This document shows, one piece after another, positions 49,666-62,245 of a stretch of DNA of 64,000 nucleotides. Under the pieces are notes generated by a model that was not told the DNA's origin, ran no database searches, and worked only from the letters and a program-made list of their open reading frames with translations. Numbering within the stretch: position 1 is the first letter of the stretch; every line of letters begins with the position of its first letter. Source of the stretch: Ophiodon elongatus (Eukaryota; Chordata; Actinopteri; Perciformes; Hexagrammidae); the NCBI GenBank assembly GCA_016806645.1, contig JACSYO010001340.1, positions 322,501-386,500 of the forward strand, in the 5' to 3' direction. The translations under genes and the position numbers were made by a program.

Positions 49666-50884
49666 GTTTACGTTTGCTCATTCAACAGTCAACGAATCGG
49701 TCTTACTGTAGAGTTGCATATTCTGGTGATAGTTTGGATACTGTTAACCGTATTCTGCCACAGGGAGCGACCCGACTGAGTGGCGGCTTCTTCCATAGTT
49801 GTTGAGTAGACACTTTTCTAGTTGATAAAAATAAAGTAGGCACGAGATCGAGATCTTTGTGCTGGTGGGATTAGTGTAGCTTGCTTACTTTTAAATGTAA
49901 ACCACAGTAATGGCAGTCTACAGGGACGCTATAGTTGTGTAATGAAACGTGGTGTTAATACAAAGCGTGTGCAGTAACCGGCGATGGAGTCTGGCCTACT
50001 TCACTGAAATGGGCCTGTGAACAGTTCAAAGGTTAGTTTGATGAGATGTTATTGGATAAAGCAGAAGACACTCCAAGTTGTTCTCTACACACATGTACAA
50101 CAGACATACAGTATAATGTATGTAAGGCTACAGCACACACTTTTTTAATTTTTCAGTGTGGTTTAACATATTTTTCAGCTCAGGGTTTGGCGATGATCAC
50201 TTAAGTACACTGGATTTAGAAGTACTCAGATATGCATTGTGGCCTAAAAAAGTTACATTCACTTACTTGCTTACCACCTCTGCTACCCGCTAAGTGTTTT
50301 ATACCTGCAAACCACCACTGAGGACAAAGGTTTATATTTTTATTTTAACAGCTTTCAGAACTTCATGTGGGAGATAGTAGAAAACTTAATGGACAAATGT
50401 GAGTTGCACTGGGAGGGTTTGGAATCATTCCCTCTGCATTTCTAAAGTCTCAGCTATGGCCAAGCCTGAGAATGCGCCACATCAGCGTATAAATGTGTGA
50501 CTGTGATTCCTCAGTCAAGACTGGTAATCCAGCTATACTGAACCAGCCATTCATGCACTAGACCCCTAAAACAAACAAGACTTTTGACTGGGAGTCCTGA
50601 AGCTGGGTTCTGTACCTGGTCCAGACTGTCTCACCGAGTTCTGACAGCGTCCTGGAACTTCAGGTTGCCAGGTTGGTGATTTGAGTCGTCACAGGGGTGA
50701 GGCAGCTGTTTGAATAACAGGATAAGGTGTTCAAGAGTGGGTGTGCAGCTGGGCAGTGTGTTTACGCTTCATTCACTGCCAGGCCCATAATCAGTGAACT
50801 GACTGTAGAGGGAGTCAGTGTGCACATATACAGTACAAATGTGTGGGTTTTTACGTCCGTCTGTGTGATTGAATGAAAGGAGTT

Positions 50885-50887
<3 letters not shown>

Positions 50888-50978
<91 letters not shown>
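50888..50978. repeat. (GT)n microsatellite
   Basis: About 45 GT units in the region upstream of the pak2 coding exons. Confidence 0.97.
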
Positions 50979-51479
50979 GGCTTCATCACTCCTTCCAGGA
51001 AGTCCTCTGCAGAATTTCCTTTTATAGAAGCTGAATACAAAAGGCCTGCTGTCCACTTCCTGTAAACAGCTCGGTGGCTGTGTTTGCTGCGTTTTGGTTG
51101 GCCGGCCCAATCCTGTGACCCTCTGGCGCTCGGGGAGTTCCAGGATGAGGAAGTGGGCTTCCCTTGATGGCGGCCGGCCACAGGGAATAGAAAGTGCCCT
51201 GATGTAGCGAGGGAGCACAGCATGAGGAATAGAAACTATAAAGAACAGAGGGGTGCGACCGGCTCCGAGGCACAGAGACGATGACAAGAGAGCTTATGTG
51301 AATTGAGAACAGATGAGAGATGCATCGAGACGCCGTCCGTGTGTGAAATAGTCCTCTGTGTGCTAAGCGAGCACACAGAGGTTGAGGGAATGAATTAGAA
51401 AAAAATAAAAGCACAGACGCAGGAATGTGACGGAAGGGTTCAGCCTGCAACTGAAAATGGAACATACCCACATCAAAAG

Positions 51480-51565
51480 AGCTGAAACAATTAGTCGATC
51501 AATCAATTATTCAATTGACAGAAAGATATAACAACACATTTTACAATCAATTAATCATTTGAGTA
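51480..51565. repeat. Partial copy of the second dispersed fish repeat family
   Basis: GCTGAAACAATTAGTCGATC then ATTATTCAATTGACAGAAAG and ATCAATTAATCATTTGAG, followed by a poly(A) tract at 51566-51585. Confidence 0.55.
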
Positions 51566-51639
51566 AAAAAAAAAAAAAAAAAAAATGCCAGAACTGGCTA
51601 CTTTTCTCTGTATTGTTTTTTCACTATTGTCGAACAAAA

Positions 51640-51975
51640 CACTTTTTTTTGGCTTGTGTTGACTGGAGGAATCCGCTCGCCTGCCTCTGTCTGAAGTTTT
51701 ACAGGCGATAGGAGGGTTAAGTGCCAGACCATTCCTTGGCAGGGGCCTGTAACTTCCCCGTGTCTCCAGAACTGGTCCTGGCCAAGAAATAGTTTGGCAC
51801 CTAACCCTTGTAAAAACGCAGGATTGCCTTTTTCCTATATTTTTGGATCAAGCTAAGCTCCGGCTACATATTTACCACACAGACATGAGAGCGGTATCGA
51901 TCATCTCACATAAGTCTGAGAAAAGCGTCGGCCTATTTCCCAAAAAAAAACTATTCCTTAAGAAGACTCAATTCT
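51640..51975. repeat. Right half of an inverted-repeat (MITE-like) family copy with an internal hairpin
   Basis: AGGGTTAAGTGCCAGACCAT and ATAGTTTGGCACCTAACCCT form an imperfect inverted repeat with arms of about 14 bp around about 90 bp. AAGCTAAGCTCCGGCTACAT and ATGAGAGCGGTATCGATCAT then TATTTCCCAAAA match the right-end landmarks of the family. Confidence 0.65.
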
Positions 51976-52199
51976 AAAGTCTTTGTTGACAAGCCAGCTG
52001 ATTAATCCATTAATCATATAAGTGCTTCTCGGGTGCATGCAGTTCTACAAACACTCAAGCGTGTTGCCTGCGGTGCTCATGTGTGCACCTGCCTGCTCCC
52101 CTCAAAGTTTTTTTTTTTTCCTGCTGCGCTTTCAGTAAGCTTCGCTCGAAGCGACATAAAAGATGTTCCAGTGCTCACAATGGAGCCCCTGTTGCCAAG

Positions 52200-52333
<134 letters not shown>

Positions 52334-53130
52334 AGGGCAGGGAATGAGGAGGAGTCGTGTGTGTGTGAGATGGACAGTAGAACACGCCCAACCCCTGCAG
52401 CTATGAAATTCCTACTGAGAGACAACAAGTCTCAGCCTGGCCAGCTAGCACCAAACATTCAGTCCTACACACACACACACACACAGAGTCATAGTCAGTG
52501 ACTTTGAAAATACTCATTAAGGCTGGACTGGGTCTAATTTTATCCTGTCGGAACAAGAATACACTTGTCCCATCCAAGATCGCAGAGGAATGAGGCCGCC
52601 TGCTAAGACTTGCCCCTAGATGAGAGAGAAAGAGGGGTAAGGAAACAGTGAGAGCGAAGTAGATCAATGAGCACTGGCGAAAGCGGTGCATACAGTCGCT
52701 GGGAATAAAATCGTTTTTTTTTTTTTATTGTTTACATGGTCTTCTGTAAGACGCAGAAGAGGCAACAAACAGGTGAGTGCCTGTAAATAGCTTATGTGAA
52801 AAAGAGGTGAGGGCATTGAAAAGGCGGTTTTTTTTTTTGTCGGCGTAAAAGAGCGAGAGTAGTGTCTCATGTTCTGTATGTGGACTCGGTTGTGTTTGTA
52901 CAAGGGTGTGAAGTTTATGATCAGATGACATGATCTACGGTGTGGAAAACAGGGAGGGTAATAATATAGCTTTGAGACAAGTTAGTGCTTTTGTGTCTTC
53001 AGCTTGTGGCCTGAGGACTCTCAGCTTGTGTGAAATGGCTTTCACAATTACCATAAAAAAAGGTGTGTGTGTGTTGGTTAATGTGTTAAGGAAAGGGATC
53101 TGTATCAAGATATCTTCACGGGTTCAAAGT

Positions 53131-53505
53131 TCTTTATTTATCATTGTACAACACAGGGTTGCACAACAAAATGTAGTTGTAGTCCCATAATGCCACGAGA
53201 AAAGCAAAAAAACAAAACAAAAACGGTAGTGCGTACCTGTAGTGCATTTAAAAAAAAGAAAAATAGCATCAGGAGGAATGTAAACAGCCAGAGAAACATT
53301 GTCCATTAACTGTGACTACGTTTGAGCACCAAGCATCGCTGTTGCAAACATAGAGTGGGCCTCCCCTCGGCCCGCTGGAGTCCTGCGCTCCGTCGGTACG
53401 GAACATGGTCCGCCTGTCTGGTGCAAAAGCCCGGTCCGGGATGCCAAGACGGAGCCAGGTCTCTGTAAGAGGTGGGCGCGACATCCTCCGTTCTCCTGAT
53501 TTCAT
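53131..53505 (-). pseudogene. Fossil LINE endonuclease fragment with 3' tail
   Basis: The minus strand encodes RLGIPDRAFAPDRRTMFRTD, GGPLYVCNSDAWCSNVVTV and, in a shifted frame, AVYIPPDA. These match in order the apurinic-endonuclease-like domain of fish non-LTR retrotransposons (a WC..VVTV block, then VYIPP). The frame breaks in between and the sequence then passes straight to the 3' tail, so the copy is internally deleted and dead. Confidence 0.7.
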
Positions 53506-53767
53506 TTATTTTGTGGTGTCAGAGGTCAACAGGGCAGCAGAGCTGTAGCAGCAGGAGGCTTTATGTGTGAAGAAAGGGGGTCATAGGCATACCTACTGTA
53601 CCTGAGCCACGTCTGCTATCCGGGTTTGATATGTGGTGTGTCATTGGCGGTCAGACACGGGAAGTGAGGGAACCTTTGTTTGCTTCCTGCTTCCTGTCTG
53701 TGATGTCACCAAGAATGCAGACTGCAGCTCAGAGTCGATCAAACTGCTTGCTCTGCACGACTAGAAG

Positions 53768-53769
<2 letters not shown>

Positions 53770-53856
<87 letters not shown>

Positions 53857-53896
53857 TGTGTCTGTGTCTGTGTCTGTCTGTGTCTGTCTGTGTCTA
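53770..53896. repeat. (TG)n then (TGTGTC)n microsatellite
   Basis: About 42 TG units grading into TGTGTC/TGTCTG hexamer variants at 53854-53896. Confidence 0.96.
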
Positions 53897-54279
53897 CAAT
53901 CTCACCATATTAGGGTAATGGATTACAATCAGCGTGTCGGTGGTGGAAGAAGAAGTACTCGTATCAAGAACCAATACAACAGTGTAAAAATACTCCATTA
54001 CAAGTAAAAGTCCTTCATTCAAATTCCAACTTAATATGACAAAAACAAGCCAAAAAGATTAGCAAACCACTGGTTTAATACGCAACAATGCATAGTATTT
54101 CATATGTAGTGGAGTGGAAGTATATAGTATCATGAGATAGAAACACTCAAGTTAAGTACAAGCGCTCGACTGTCGTCTACTTCATGTTTCTGACGTTTCC
54201 CACCACCCAGCTCAGATTTCCTTCTCCCCGAGCTGCTCTTCACTCCTCTCCCTTTAACTCCAGTTGTCATACCTCTCTC

Positions 54280-54281
54280 TG

Positions 54282-54317
<36 letters not shown>

Positions 54318-54470
54318 CCTCTTTTCCTTCCTCATTCATGCGTTACCGTGAGCGAGACTCAACACGTCACTTTGCCCATTCAGCCTGGCTTCCTGTTCAC
54401 ACTCTCTGTTCCCTTCGCTCCTCCGCTCGGCATGGCTGGATTAGTTGTGTCTGTGTGAGTGTTTCTTAAC
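54280..54470 (+). promoter_or_regulatory. pak2: Candidate alternative pak2 first exon/promoter
   Basis: A (CT)n-rich tract at 54281-54312 followed by a GC-rich block and an ATG (GGCATGGCTGG) a few bases before a consensus donor TCTGT|GTGAGTG near 54455. If used, it might add a short alternative N-terminus. No similarity supports translation. Confidence 0.3.
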
Positions 54471-54713
54471 TTCTCGCTCGGTTTGTTCAAGTTTGTTTCT
54501 CGGTGTAACGTAGGCTAAGCTGTACGTGATTTGCAACCGTTTGTCAGTAGCATTTTGGGGCTAACATGTATAGCTTTGACTAGCATTGTGAAATATCAGA
54601 AAAACAGGAAGAAGTGAACCAGTGTTTGAGCGTGCAACAGACTTGCTGGTTTTTCTTGTGTGGATTGTCATGTGTGCGCCTCATCCCGCCTGTGCAGGTG
54701 TACCTGTGTGTAG

Positions 54714-56522
54714 ATGTGTGACAGCGGAGTGTGTGAGGACAAGCCCCCCGCCCCCCCTGTAAGGATGAGCAGCCAAGGAGGAGGAGCCAAGGACCCCCAG
54801 TCGGCCAATCACAGCTCTCGGCCACTGCCGTCTGTGCCTGAGGAGAGGAAGTCCAGAAACAAGATCATCTCCATGTTTGCCTCTGAGAAAGGTAAGAGAT
54901 GTGGACACGTACAGCACTTAAAAGAACGAGGGGGGGAAAATCACACACATTGCAGTGGATGACCAACACATTGACCCTTGACCTTTACCTGCAGGAGGCA
55001 GGAAGAAGGACCGGGACAAGGATAGACCCGAGATCTCCTCCCCCTCAGACTTTGAACACACCATCCATGTGGGTTTTGATTCAGTCACCGGAGAGTTCAC
55101 TGTAAGTATCTAACGTAAATACTTTTCTTTTTTTTTTCTTTTTTTTTTTACAGATCAGAATTTGGGTGATTTACAAAATTGTGTTGCACTATTAAAACTT
55201 CAAACATTTTAGTGAAATAGACTTATTTTCTTTCTTGCTGAGAGTTGGATAAGAAGACTGATAGCATCCTCATGTCCGTGCGCTAAATGTGTAGCTGGAC
55301 CGCTTAGCTTAGCATGAAGACTGGAAACGGAAGTAAAACACAGGCAGACTGTCTCTGTCCAAAGTCTCACTAATTTCCAGCTATAAATGCACCGTATAGA
55401 CATGAGACTCACATGAATCTACTCATCTAACTCTCAAAATGTATTTCAAAAGGACCAAAGGATAGAACTGTCGAAGTGTCTGAAGACTATAGTAATGTGT
55501 AAATTGTTGCTTGGTAACATCTCAAACTCTGTCGTATTGAAAAGATCAAATCTGCAAACAGGAAGTCACTGCAGCATCACATGCTGTAAAATAACTGCGA
55601 CTACCGGAGCTCTTCCGTGTGACCGTAATGTTTTGGGTCTCATTGTTTTACGGGTTGTGTTTGTTTGTCCAGGGCATGCCGGAGCAGTGGGCCCGTCTCC
55701 TGCAAACCTCCAACATCAGTAAATCAGAACAGAAACAGAATCCACAGGCCGTCCTCGACATTCTCAAGTTCTACGACTCCACCAGTGGGAAACAGAAATA
55801 CCTCAGTTTTTCTGCCTCGGGTCAGTTTTCTTTTGCTCAGCATATAAATAAAAGTCCAATGGTGTAACTGCGCAGACTAACTCATCCGTCCTTCCACTTC
55901 ATCTCTTTCAGATAAAGACTCGCAGTCGGTGAGGAGTTCTGTTCTTCCACTTTCCTTCATAACATTACATTAAATATAATCATACTTTATGTCTGAATGT
56001 CACTCGATTTAATCTACTTATGTTTGGTGATGCAGCCAGGCAAGCAGGGTACAGCGACCTCCCCATCAGGTGGCAAAGATGGAGACGATGAGGACGACGA
56101 CGACACACCACCTCCAGTGGTGGCGCCGCGGCCAGAACACACAAAATCAGTGAGTGAAAAACATTATGATGTCACTGTTTTTAAAAACTTTGAAATATAG
56201 GAAAGTAGCACTGGGGAACACAGTTATTTCGAACGGCACTTGGGGAAACTAAAAGATATATAAAACATTTTTTCTCCCTGTTTGCTAATTAAATAAATAC
56301 TAAGCTGAATTTCAAATCACCAAATTTGCAAGCAACAGGGCAAGACCGCTGAAGGTCAGCATTCCTGAAACGTTTCTCTCCTGTGTCGTGTCAGGTGTAC
56401 ACGAGGTCGGTGATAGACCCACTCCCAGCTCCAGAGGTAGACGGCGCCTCGAAGGCAGCTGACAGACAGAAGAAGAAGGGAGGCAAGATGACCGACGAGG
56501 AGATCATGGAGAAGCTCAGTAT

Positions 56523-56604
<82 letters not shown>

Positions 56605-57797
56605 TTCAGGCTGGAAATGACACATTGAAGGCATAGCCACATACTATTTTTGGCTCCAGTAGAGCTGACCAAGCTATTTTTCTTTATGACTCCTAGGAAC
56701 TATTGTCAGCATTGGAGATCCTAAGAAGAAATACACTCGCTATGAGAAGATCGGCCAGGGGTGAGTCCGAACTCAGGATAATGTGAAGATTGAAAATCAA
56801 CAGGAATTTGGTGGAGATTGTTTAGTGGGTTGCTGGTCCAAACTGTTATTTCACCTCTTACTGCTTACTTCACTTTCAGGGCGTCTGGCACAGTTTATAC
56901 AGCCATAGATGTCGCCACAGGACAGGAGGTAAGGTTACTTCCCTTTTTGTATCTGCCACTACGAAAATCATTAGTTCGTTAGTTTCCCCTCAACTTAATA
57001 GTTCCTTATTGTTAAAAAGTGAGATTTTCACATCTTTTTTAATATTATAAAGCAGGTCTTAGTTCTCTATAAATACTGTGAAAGTATCTAAACGCTCAAT
57101 CCATGGAGAACTACAAACAGCCTTTATTGTGCCTTAAAATGAGCCGTTAGGATTTATGTACAGCTGTGATGTCACAACTTTACCGTATAAAGACCATTTC
57201 ACGGTTTTAGACCTAAATATGTCCCAGTTTTGTTTTCCTGTTACTGTGTATGTTAATGACATCAGCAGACTGGAAGTAAACATGGATCCAAGCTGTTGCC
57301 TAGCAACACAATTCCGTTAAAATTGAGCAAATACTGAGGGTGAACACAGGTATATTTAGACGGACAGTGTGAGAAATATAAAGAGTATTTTTGAACATTA
57401 AAGCTGTAAACATGTTCCAGTAAAAAAAACTAAATAGAACAATGAACCTGTAAATTAGCACAATGTGTCTTTAATGTTGAGGCTGGACTGAAATAAACCC
57501 AAACATCAATGGGAGGGTAGTGAAGGAGTACCTGTTTAGCAGTAAAAATCACTGTAGGCTAAAGTGCTGATTTTGTTATATTACTGTAATCACAGGTCAG
57601 CTGTTTCAATACAGATATTTTTTCCTTGGAAACTTATTAGAGGAGTTATTTTTTATCTTACAAGAATATCTCCCTTCAAAATACAGACTAAGAACCTAAT
57701 TTATCGATCTGTTTTCTCTGGGCAACTTGACATCTTGCACATTTTAGGAAGTTAAAAGTATTAGTTGTTCCTCGTAAATTACCCACATAGCTTGTGT

Positions 57798-57856
<59 letters not shown>

Positions 57857-60251
57857 GGTGGTACTACTTTTACAGGATGTTGTGTTCTGCAGGTGGCCAT
57901 TAAACAGATCAACTTGCAGAAGCAGCCAAAGAAGGAGCTGATCATCAATGAGATCCTGGTCATGAAGGAGATGAAGAACCCCAACATTGTCAACTTCGTA
58001 GACAGGTAACACTGACCGAACACCGACTGCACAGACAACCGTACGGTGCACATCCACGGCACCTGGTTGACTGCTCTGTGGATATGACTCTGTGTGTGCG
58101 TTTCTAGTTTCCTCGTAGGAGACGAGCTCTTTGTGGTGATGGAGTACCTGGCTGGCGGCTCCCTCACTGATGTTGTGACGGAGACGTGCATGGACGAGGC
58201 TCAGATCGCAGCAGTCTGCAGAGAGGTAGGATTCTCTTCAGACCACCGGGCTTACAAAACCTCCCATGAAAACCTGTCAAAGTGTTGGAACCTGAAGTGT
58301 TTACATCCATGTTTACTGTCTTGCAGTCCTCTTTGTCTTCTCTGCCTTCGCTGGCACATTGCCGTGTGTTTTTTCTTGCGCATTACTGCCACCTGTAGGT
58401 CGGTGGAATAGTGTGAAAGGATGGGAAGGAATAAGTAGCGCGTCACACGTGGACATGCTTTTGGGGATCCTAACCCTACTCCCTCTCTGCGTCCAGGTCC
58501 TCCAGGCTCTGGAGTTTCTTCATGCCAACCAGGTCATCCACAGGGACATTAAGAGTGACAACGTATTGCTGGGGATGGACGGATCAGTCAAACTCAGTGA
58601 GGGAGCGCTCGCGCAAACATGCACATATCCACAGATGCATATTGCAGATATATCTGACTGAATATCACATTTGTTTTCTTTCTCTCTTTGCAGCTGACTT
58701 CGGCTTCTGTGCCCAGATCACTCCGGAGCAGAGCAAACGTAGCACCATGGTGGGAACACCGTACTGGATGGCTCCAGAGGTGGTGACCAGGAAAGCCTAC
58801 GGCCCCAAAGTGGACATTTGGTCTCTGGGGATCATGGCCATAGAGATGGTGGAGGGAGAGCCTCCGTATCTCAACGAGAACCCTCTCAGGGTGAGTGTGT
58901 GCTGGGCGAAAGAAGGGACAGGTGGCTATTTTGGCAAGTTATTTTCAATATCATACATTTTTTGAATATCTTTTCAATTGGTCTTTTAGTTTTATAAAAT
59001 ATATAAAAAAAAAATGGCCATCAGTATTCACTATTTCCTGGAGGACAAGGTGATGTCTTCAACTTACTGTTTTGTCTGATTAACAGGCAAAACCTGATAT
59101 TTAATTTGAAGACATTTCATTTGAAATATTACAAAACGGAAAGAAAAAGCAGAAACTCACATCTGAGATGCTGGAACGAGCAAATAGTTGTCACTTTAGC
59201 TTAATAATTAAATAACATATTTATGAGTGAGCTTTATAGTTGCAGGTTTCCATCATTACTTTGGACTGAAAAAACATAGTTTGGCATATTTTGTTATCTG
59301 TCAGATGTTGGCAAAAGTCTGTAAAGGAATGAATTTACATTAGATTTCTTAAAGATTATAACCCCCTGCTTTTCTTACCATGATATTCTGCTCGTCTTAG
59401 GCATTGTATTTAATCGCCACCAATGGGACTCCTGAGCTGCAGAGTCCAGAGAAGCTGTCTCCTGTCTTCAGATCTTTCCTGTCCCGCTGTCTGGAGATGG
59501 ATGTGGAGAAACGAGGATCAGGCAGAGAACTGCTGCAGGTAAAAGAGACCCACACACTCACTATACACTGAATATATCAATATATCCCTCTCAAAATATA
59601 ATGCACGTTAGGGCTGTGGCTAAAGATTATTTTCATCATCAATTAATCTGCGTTTTTTTTTTTAATTCTTTTTCTTTTTGGTTTAGTTTGTCTAAGAAAT
59701 GTCACAAAATTATGAAAAATAGCCAATAAGATTACTGAGAGCCAAATGTTCCATTTTAAATTGTGTGTTTTGTCGACCAACAGTCCAAAAAAAATGACAG
59801 TATACCATTTATAAGACAAAAAAAACAGCAAATCCTGGTCTACAAAATGTCAGAAAATAGTGAAAAATGCCTTTTGTAATTTACTTAAATCCAAAATAAC
59901 CTCTTCAAATAGTTCAAGAGTCCAAAACCTAAATATATTACATTTACAATCATACAAGACAAAGAAAAGCAGGAAGTCTTCACAACTATGAAGCTAGAAC
60001 AAGAGCATGTTTATTATATGTGCTTGTATAAAGACTCACGTTTAGAGTCCGAAAGTTATTTTTCCTGTACTGTATGTCGATAACTGGTGTAATTCCATAA
60101 AATGAAATCCATTCCTCAACACACTTGATCCCATGTGTTCCCTCCTGTGTCCGTGTGTCTGTAGCATCCATTCCTGAAGCTGGCCAAGCCTCTGTCCAGC
60201 CTCACCCCGCTCATCCTGGCAGCCAAGGAGGCCATGAGGAGCAACCGCTAA
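54714..60251 (+). CDS. pak2: p21-activated kinase 2, complete CDS
   Basis: PAK2 is a group I PAK activated by GTP-bound CDC42/RAC1 that controls actin, adhesion and apoptosis. Landmarks: EDKPPAPPVRMSS (NCK-binding proline motif); CRIB/autoinhibitory region ISSPSDFEHTIHVGFDSVTG; PIX-binding PPPVVAPRPEHTKS; EVDG, at the site equivalent to the caspase-cleaved SHVDG of human PAK2; Gly-rich loop GQGASGTVY; VAIK lysine; HRDIKSDN catalytic loop; DFG; activation-loop RSTMVGTPYWMAPE; end AAKEAMRSNR. Exons: 54714-54891, 54995-55101, 55673-55820, 55912-55928, 56036-56149, 56395-56518, 56697-56760, 56880-56928, 57893-58005, 58108-58225, 58497-58596, 58694-58890, 59401-59538, 60165-60251. The sum is 1554 nt (517 aa; human 524), in phase. 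Exon 4 is only 17 nt. The VDG caspase site and the acidic DEDDDD stretch favour pak2 over pak1 or pak3. Teleosts can have two pak2 copies, and I cannot say which this is. Confidence 0.96.
55205..55475. repeat. Copy of the inverted-repeat (MITE-like) family in pak2 intron
   Basis: It carries TTGCTGAGAGTTGGATAAGA, CGCTTAGCTTAGCATGAAGA and a following CTGGAAACGGAAG, then on the right CTACTCATCTAACTCTCAAA. The landmarks are in the same order as in the copies at 21.2 and 34.3 kb. Confidence 0.7.
56527..56600. repeat. (CA)n microsatellite after pak2 donor
   Basis: It begins about 8 nt into the intron following the exon at 56395-56518 (GTATGTAACACACA). Confidence 0.96.
57110..57475. repeat. Interspersed teleost repeat in pak2 intron
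   Basis: It contains CATGGATCCAAGCTGTTGCC, TAGCAACACAATTCCGTTAA, GAACATTAAAGCTGTAAACA and GAACCTGTAAATTAGCACAA. I recognise these as a common fish interspersed repeat. It lies in the intron between exons 56880-56928 and 57893-58005. Confidence 0.55.
57794..57855. repeat. (TG)n microsatellite upstream of pak2 acceptor
   Basis: About 30 TG units ending about 38 nt before the acceptor of the exon that carries the ATP-binding lysine. Confidence 0.96.
58990..59190. repeat. Diverged copy of the second dispersed fish repeat family, pak2 intron
   Basis: TTCACTATTTCCTGGAGGAC, AAGGTGATGTCTTCAACTTA and ATCTGAGATGCTGGAACGAG follow the landmark order of the copy at 59600-60005. Confidence 0.55.
59600..60005. 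repeat. Copy of the second dispersed fish repeat family, pak2 intron
   Basis: AGGGCTGTGGCTAAAGATTA, TTGTCGACCAACAGTCCAAA, ATGTCAGAAAATAGTGAAAA and GAAAAGCAGGAAGTCTTCAC are family landmarks. Part of it is duplicated inside this copy, because the block with CAAAAT...GTGAAAAAT appears twice. Confidence 0.65.
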
Positions 60252-62245
60252 ATCCCAGTCTCTCCGGACTATAAGAGCTGATGCCAATGACAGCCAGACC
60301 AGCCGTCATCTTCTACCAGTCTCTGTTTGATGACCATCAGCAACCTGCTAGTTTTTGTTTTTCACTCGGGTCACAAAACTCCTCCGCAGTGTTCCCAGTG
60401 TTTCTGTACTGATGCCAGATTTATCCTTCCTTCTTGTGCCTTGTTCTAAAGCCGCATACAGCCGTCATGGGTTTTCTATTTGTTACAGCCAGAGCACGTG
60501 TGTGTTGTTGATGTTGACACTGGTTACTTACTGCAGTATGCGTATGAGGAATGTGGTTTCACTGTTGCAAAGGTTCGAGGTTATTTACACATCTAGGGCC
60601 ATATTCACAAAGGATCTTATCGGTCCTAGGAGGCATTTCGGTATCAGGAATAGATGCTAACGATAGTCAAAGTAGTGGCGAGTTGTGCAAACCATCATCT
60701 CTGCTGTTACTGGATTGTTTTGATTTGTTGGTGAGCTGTCATCCAAATATGCTTCAATATGAGTTCATTATTGTTTTTATTATTTCATGCATTACCTGCA
60801 GCAGGAAAATTTGAATGCTGATTTGCTCTCTGAATTACTCTTTGACGTAGTTTGAGACAAAGTTGCTCATATTTTGAGCCTTTTCTTCGGCCGGTTAGGA
60901 GCTTCTTTTAGCTATGAGACTTATCATTATTATAGAAAATTCTTTTTTTTCATATTGCATAAAATTTTTTCTACCAGATATAAGTTTTATAACATGAGCG
61001 AACTTGGCCATCGCTCAAGTTATATCGTAATATTGCACAAATTTTGGTGTGTGGAGAGACTGGAACCTTTGCAACTGGTTACTGCTGTTGCTATGGTTAC
61101 ACATGTGCATCCTGACAGGGTCCAATAGCTTTGGAAGTGGCGTGGAAAAGTAAAGTGTACCAATACTGTGCTGTACCGTAGCCCACACCATCGGACAATG
61201 CAGCCTTTGTGCAGCGGAAAAGCCATATCAGTATGTCCTTGTTTATCTATGTCACTGGAAATTAATCCATTCCAGTAAAAGGAATGGGATTCAAGCTTTT
61301 GTACATGAAACTTTCAATTATTCTAAAATAGTAGATATGGGTTTCAACCCTCTGGTGGCAGCTGCTACCAGGCACCAAAATACACTATCATTGATAGACT
61401 TGACTTCACACATCTCTGCTGTTAAATCTCTGTGCAGGCTCTTCTGCACACTATGCAAACCCATCTGAACACTCATAATGTAGTTTCTTCTAGATGTTTC
61501 GTTTGTCTTTAGCTGTGCCTTTTACAATAGATGCCTTACCGTTGGTGTGTTGGTGTGAGTTCGACACAAAAACTGTATGAATTTGTACGTCTGAATGTGT
61601 TGAACTGGAGGAAGACTTAGCATTTTTTTTGTATATTGTGTTTTGGTGATGTCCTTTATTTGTTTTGTTTTTTTTAACAGCTTTTAAAAAGTGTGTTTAT
61701 CATAATTTTTTATTTGTAACTAACACAACAGAAGACATTTTCTTTGTGTCCCAATTTCTGTACCATTTTATCATCAGTTCCCTGAACCGTGTAATTATGG
61801 ACTCCAAACCATAAAATGTATTGATCAGCCTGAGACAATCAAGCCAGACCCGAGTCAAGCAGTGTTTGGAAATTATGTTTTAACCTGCTATGAGTACTAA
61901 ATGAGATGGGGGGGGGGGTTACCTCATTTTCCAGTTCTCTTTCCAATCTCTGGAAAGCATTTAATAACAATTATTGCCTTAAACAGATGCATGATGATGT
62001 GAAACCCACTCGTATGGTACTCAACAGGTTGACACGCATACAGAGTACTTGCAAATACTATTAACAGGCTGGAAAACACCGTTATGTGGCTTTTGACCAG
62101 AAATCACATTCCAGTTATACGTTTAATATGAGTGATGGAAGAGTTTAAAATGATTGTGTTGTTGTTAATCATGAAACCAACAACTTCTGGCGTTGAATAT
62201 CATCCAGACAGTATGTAAATTATTATTAAAGGTGGACCTAAGGCT
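60252..62245 (+). other. pak2: pak2 3'UTR and downstream flank
   Basis: The region after the stop codon holds no recognised coding sequence. I found no AATAAA in it. ATTAAA at 62225-62230 is a candidate poly(A) signal that would give a 3'UTR of about 2 kb. A ten-base G run lies near 61909. Confidence 0.4.

Noticed and set aside
50762..51471. Overlapping minus-strand open frames of 134-153 codons upstream of pak2
   Set aside because: They run through a (GT)n tract and have no domain similarity or splice framing.
53124..53505. Host gene exon for a protein containing VYIPPDA
   Set aside because: The block order matches LINE endonucleases, the frame is broken and there are no splice sites around it.
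54431..54455. Short ATG-initiated peptide as the real PAK2 N-terminus
   Set aside because: The start at 54714 gives the conserved PAK2 N-terminus (EDKPPAPPVRMSS shortly after Met). The upstream ATG lies before a donor and has no similarity support.
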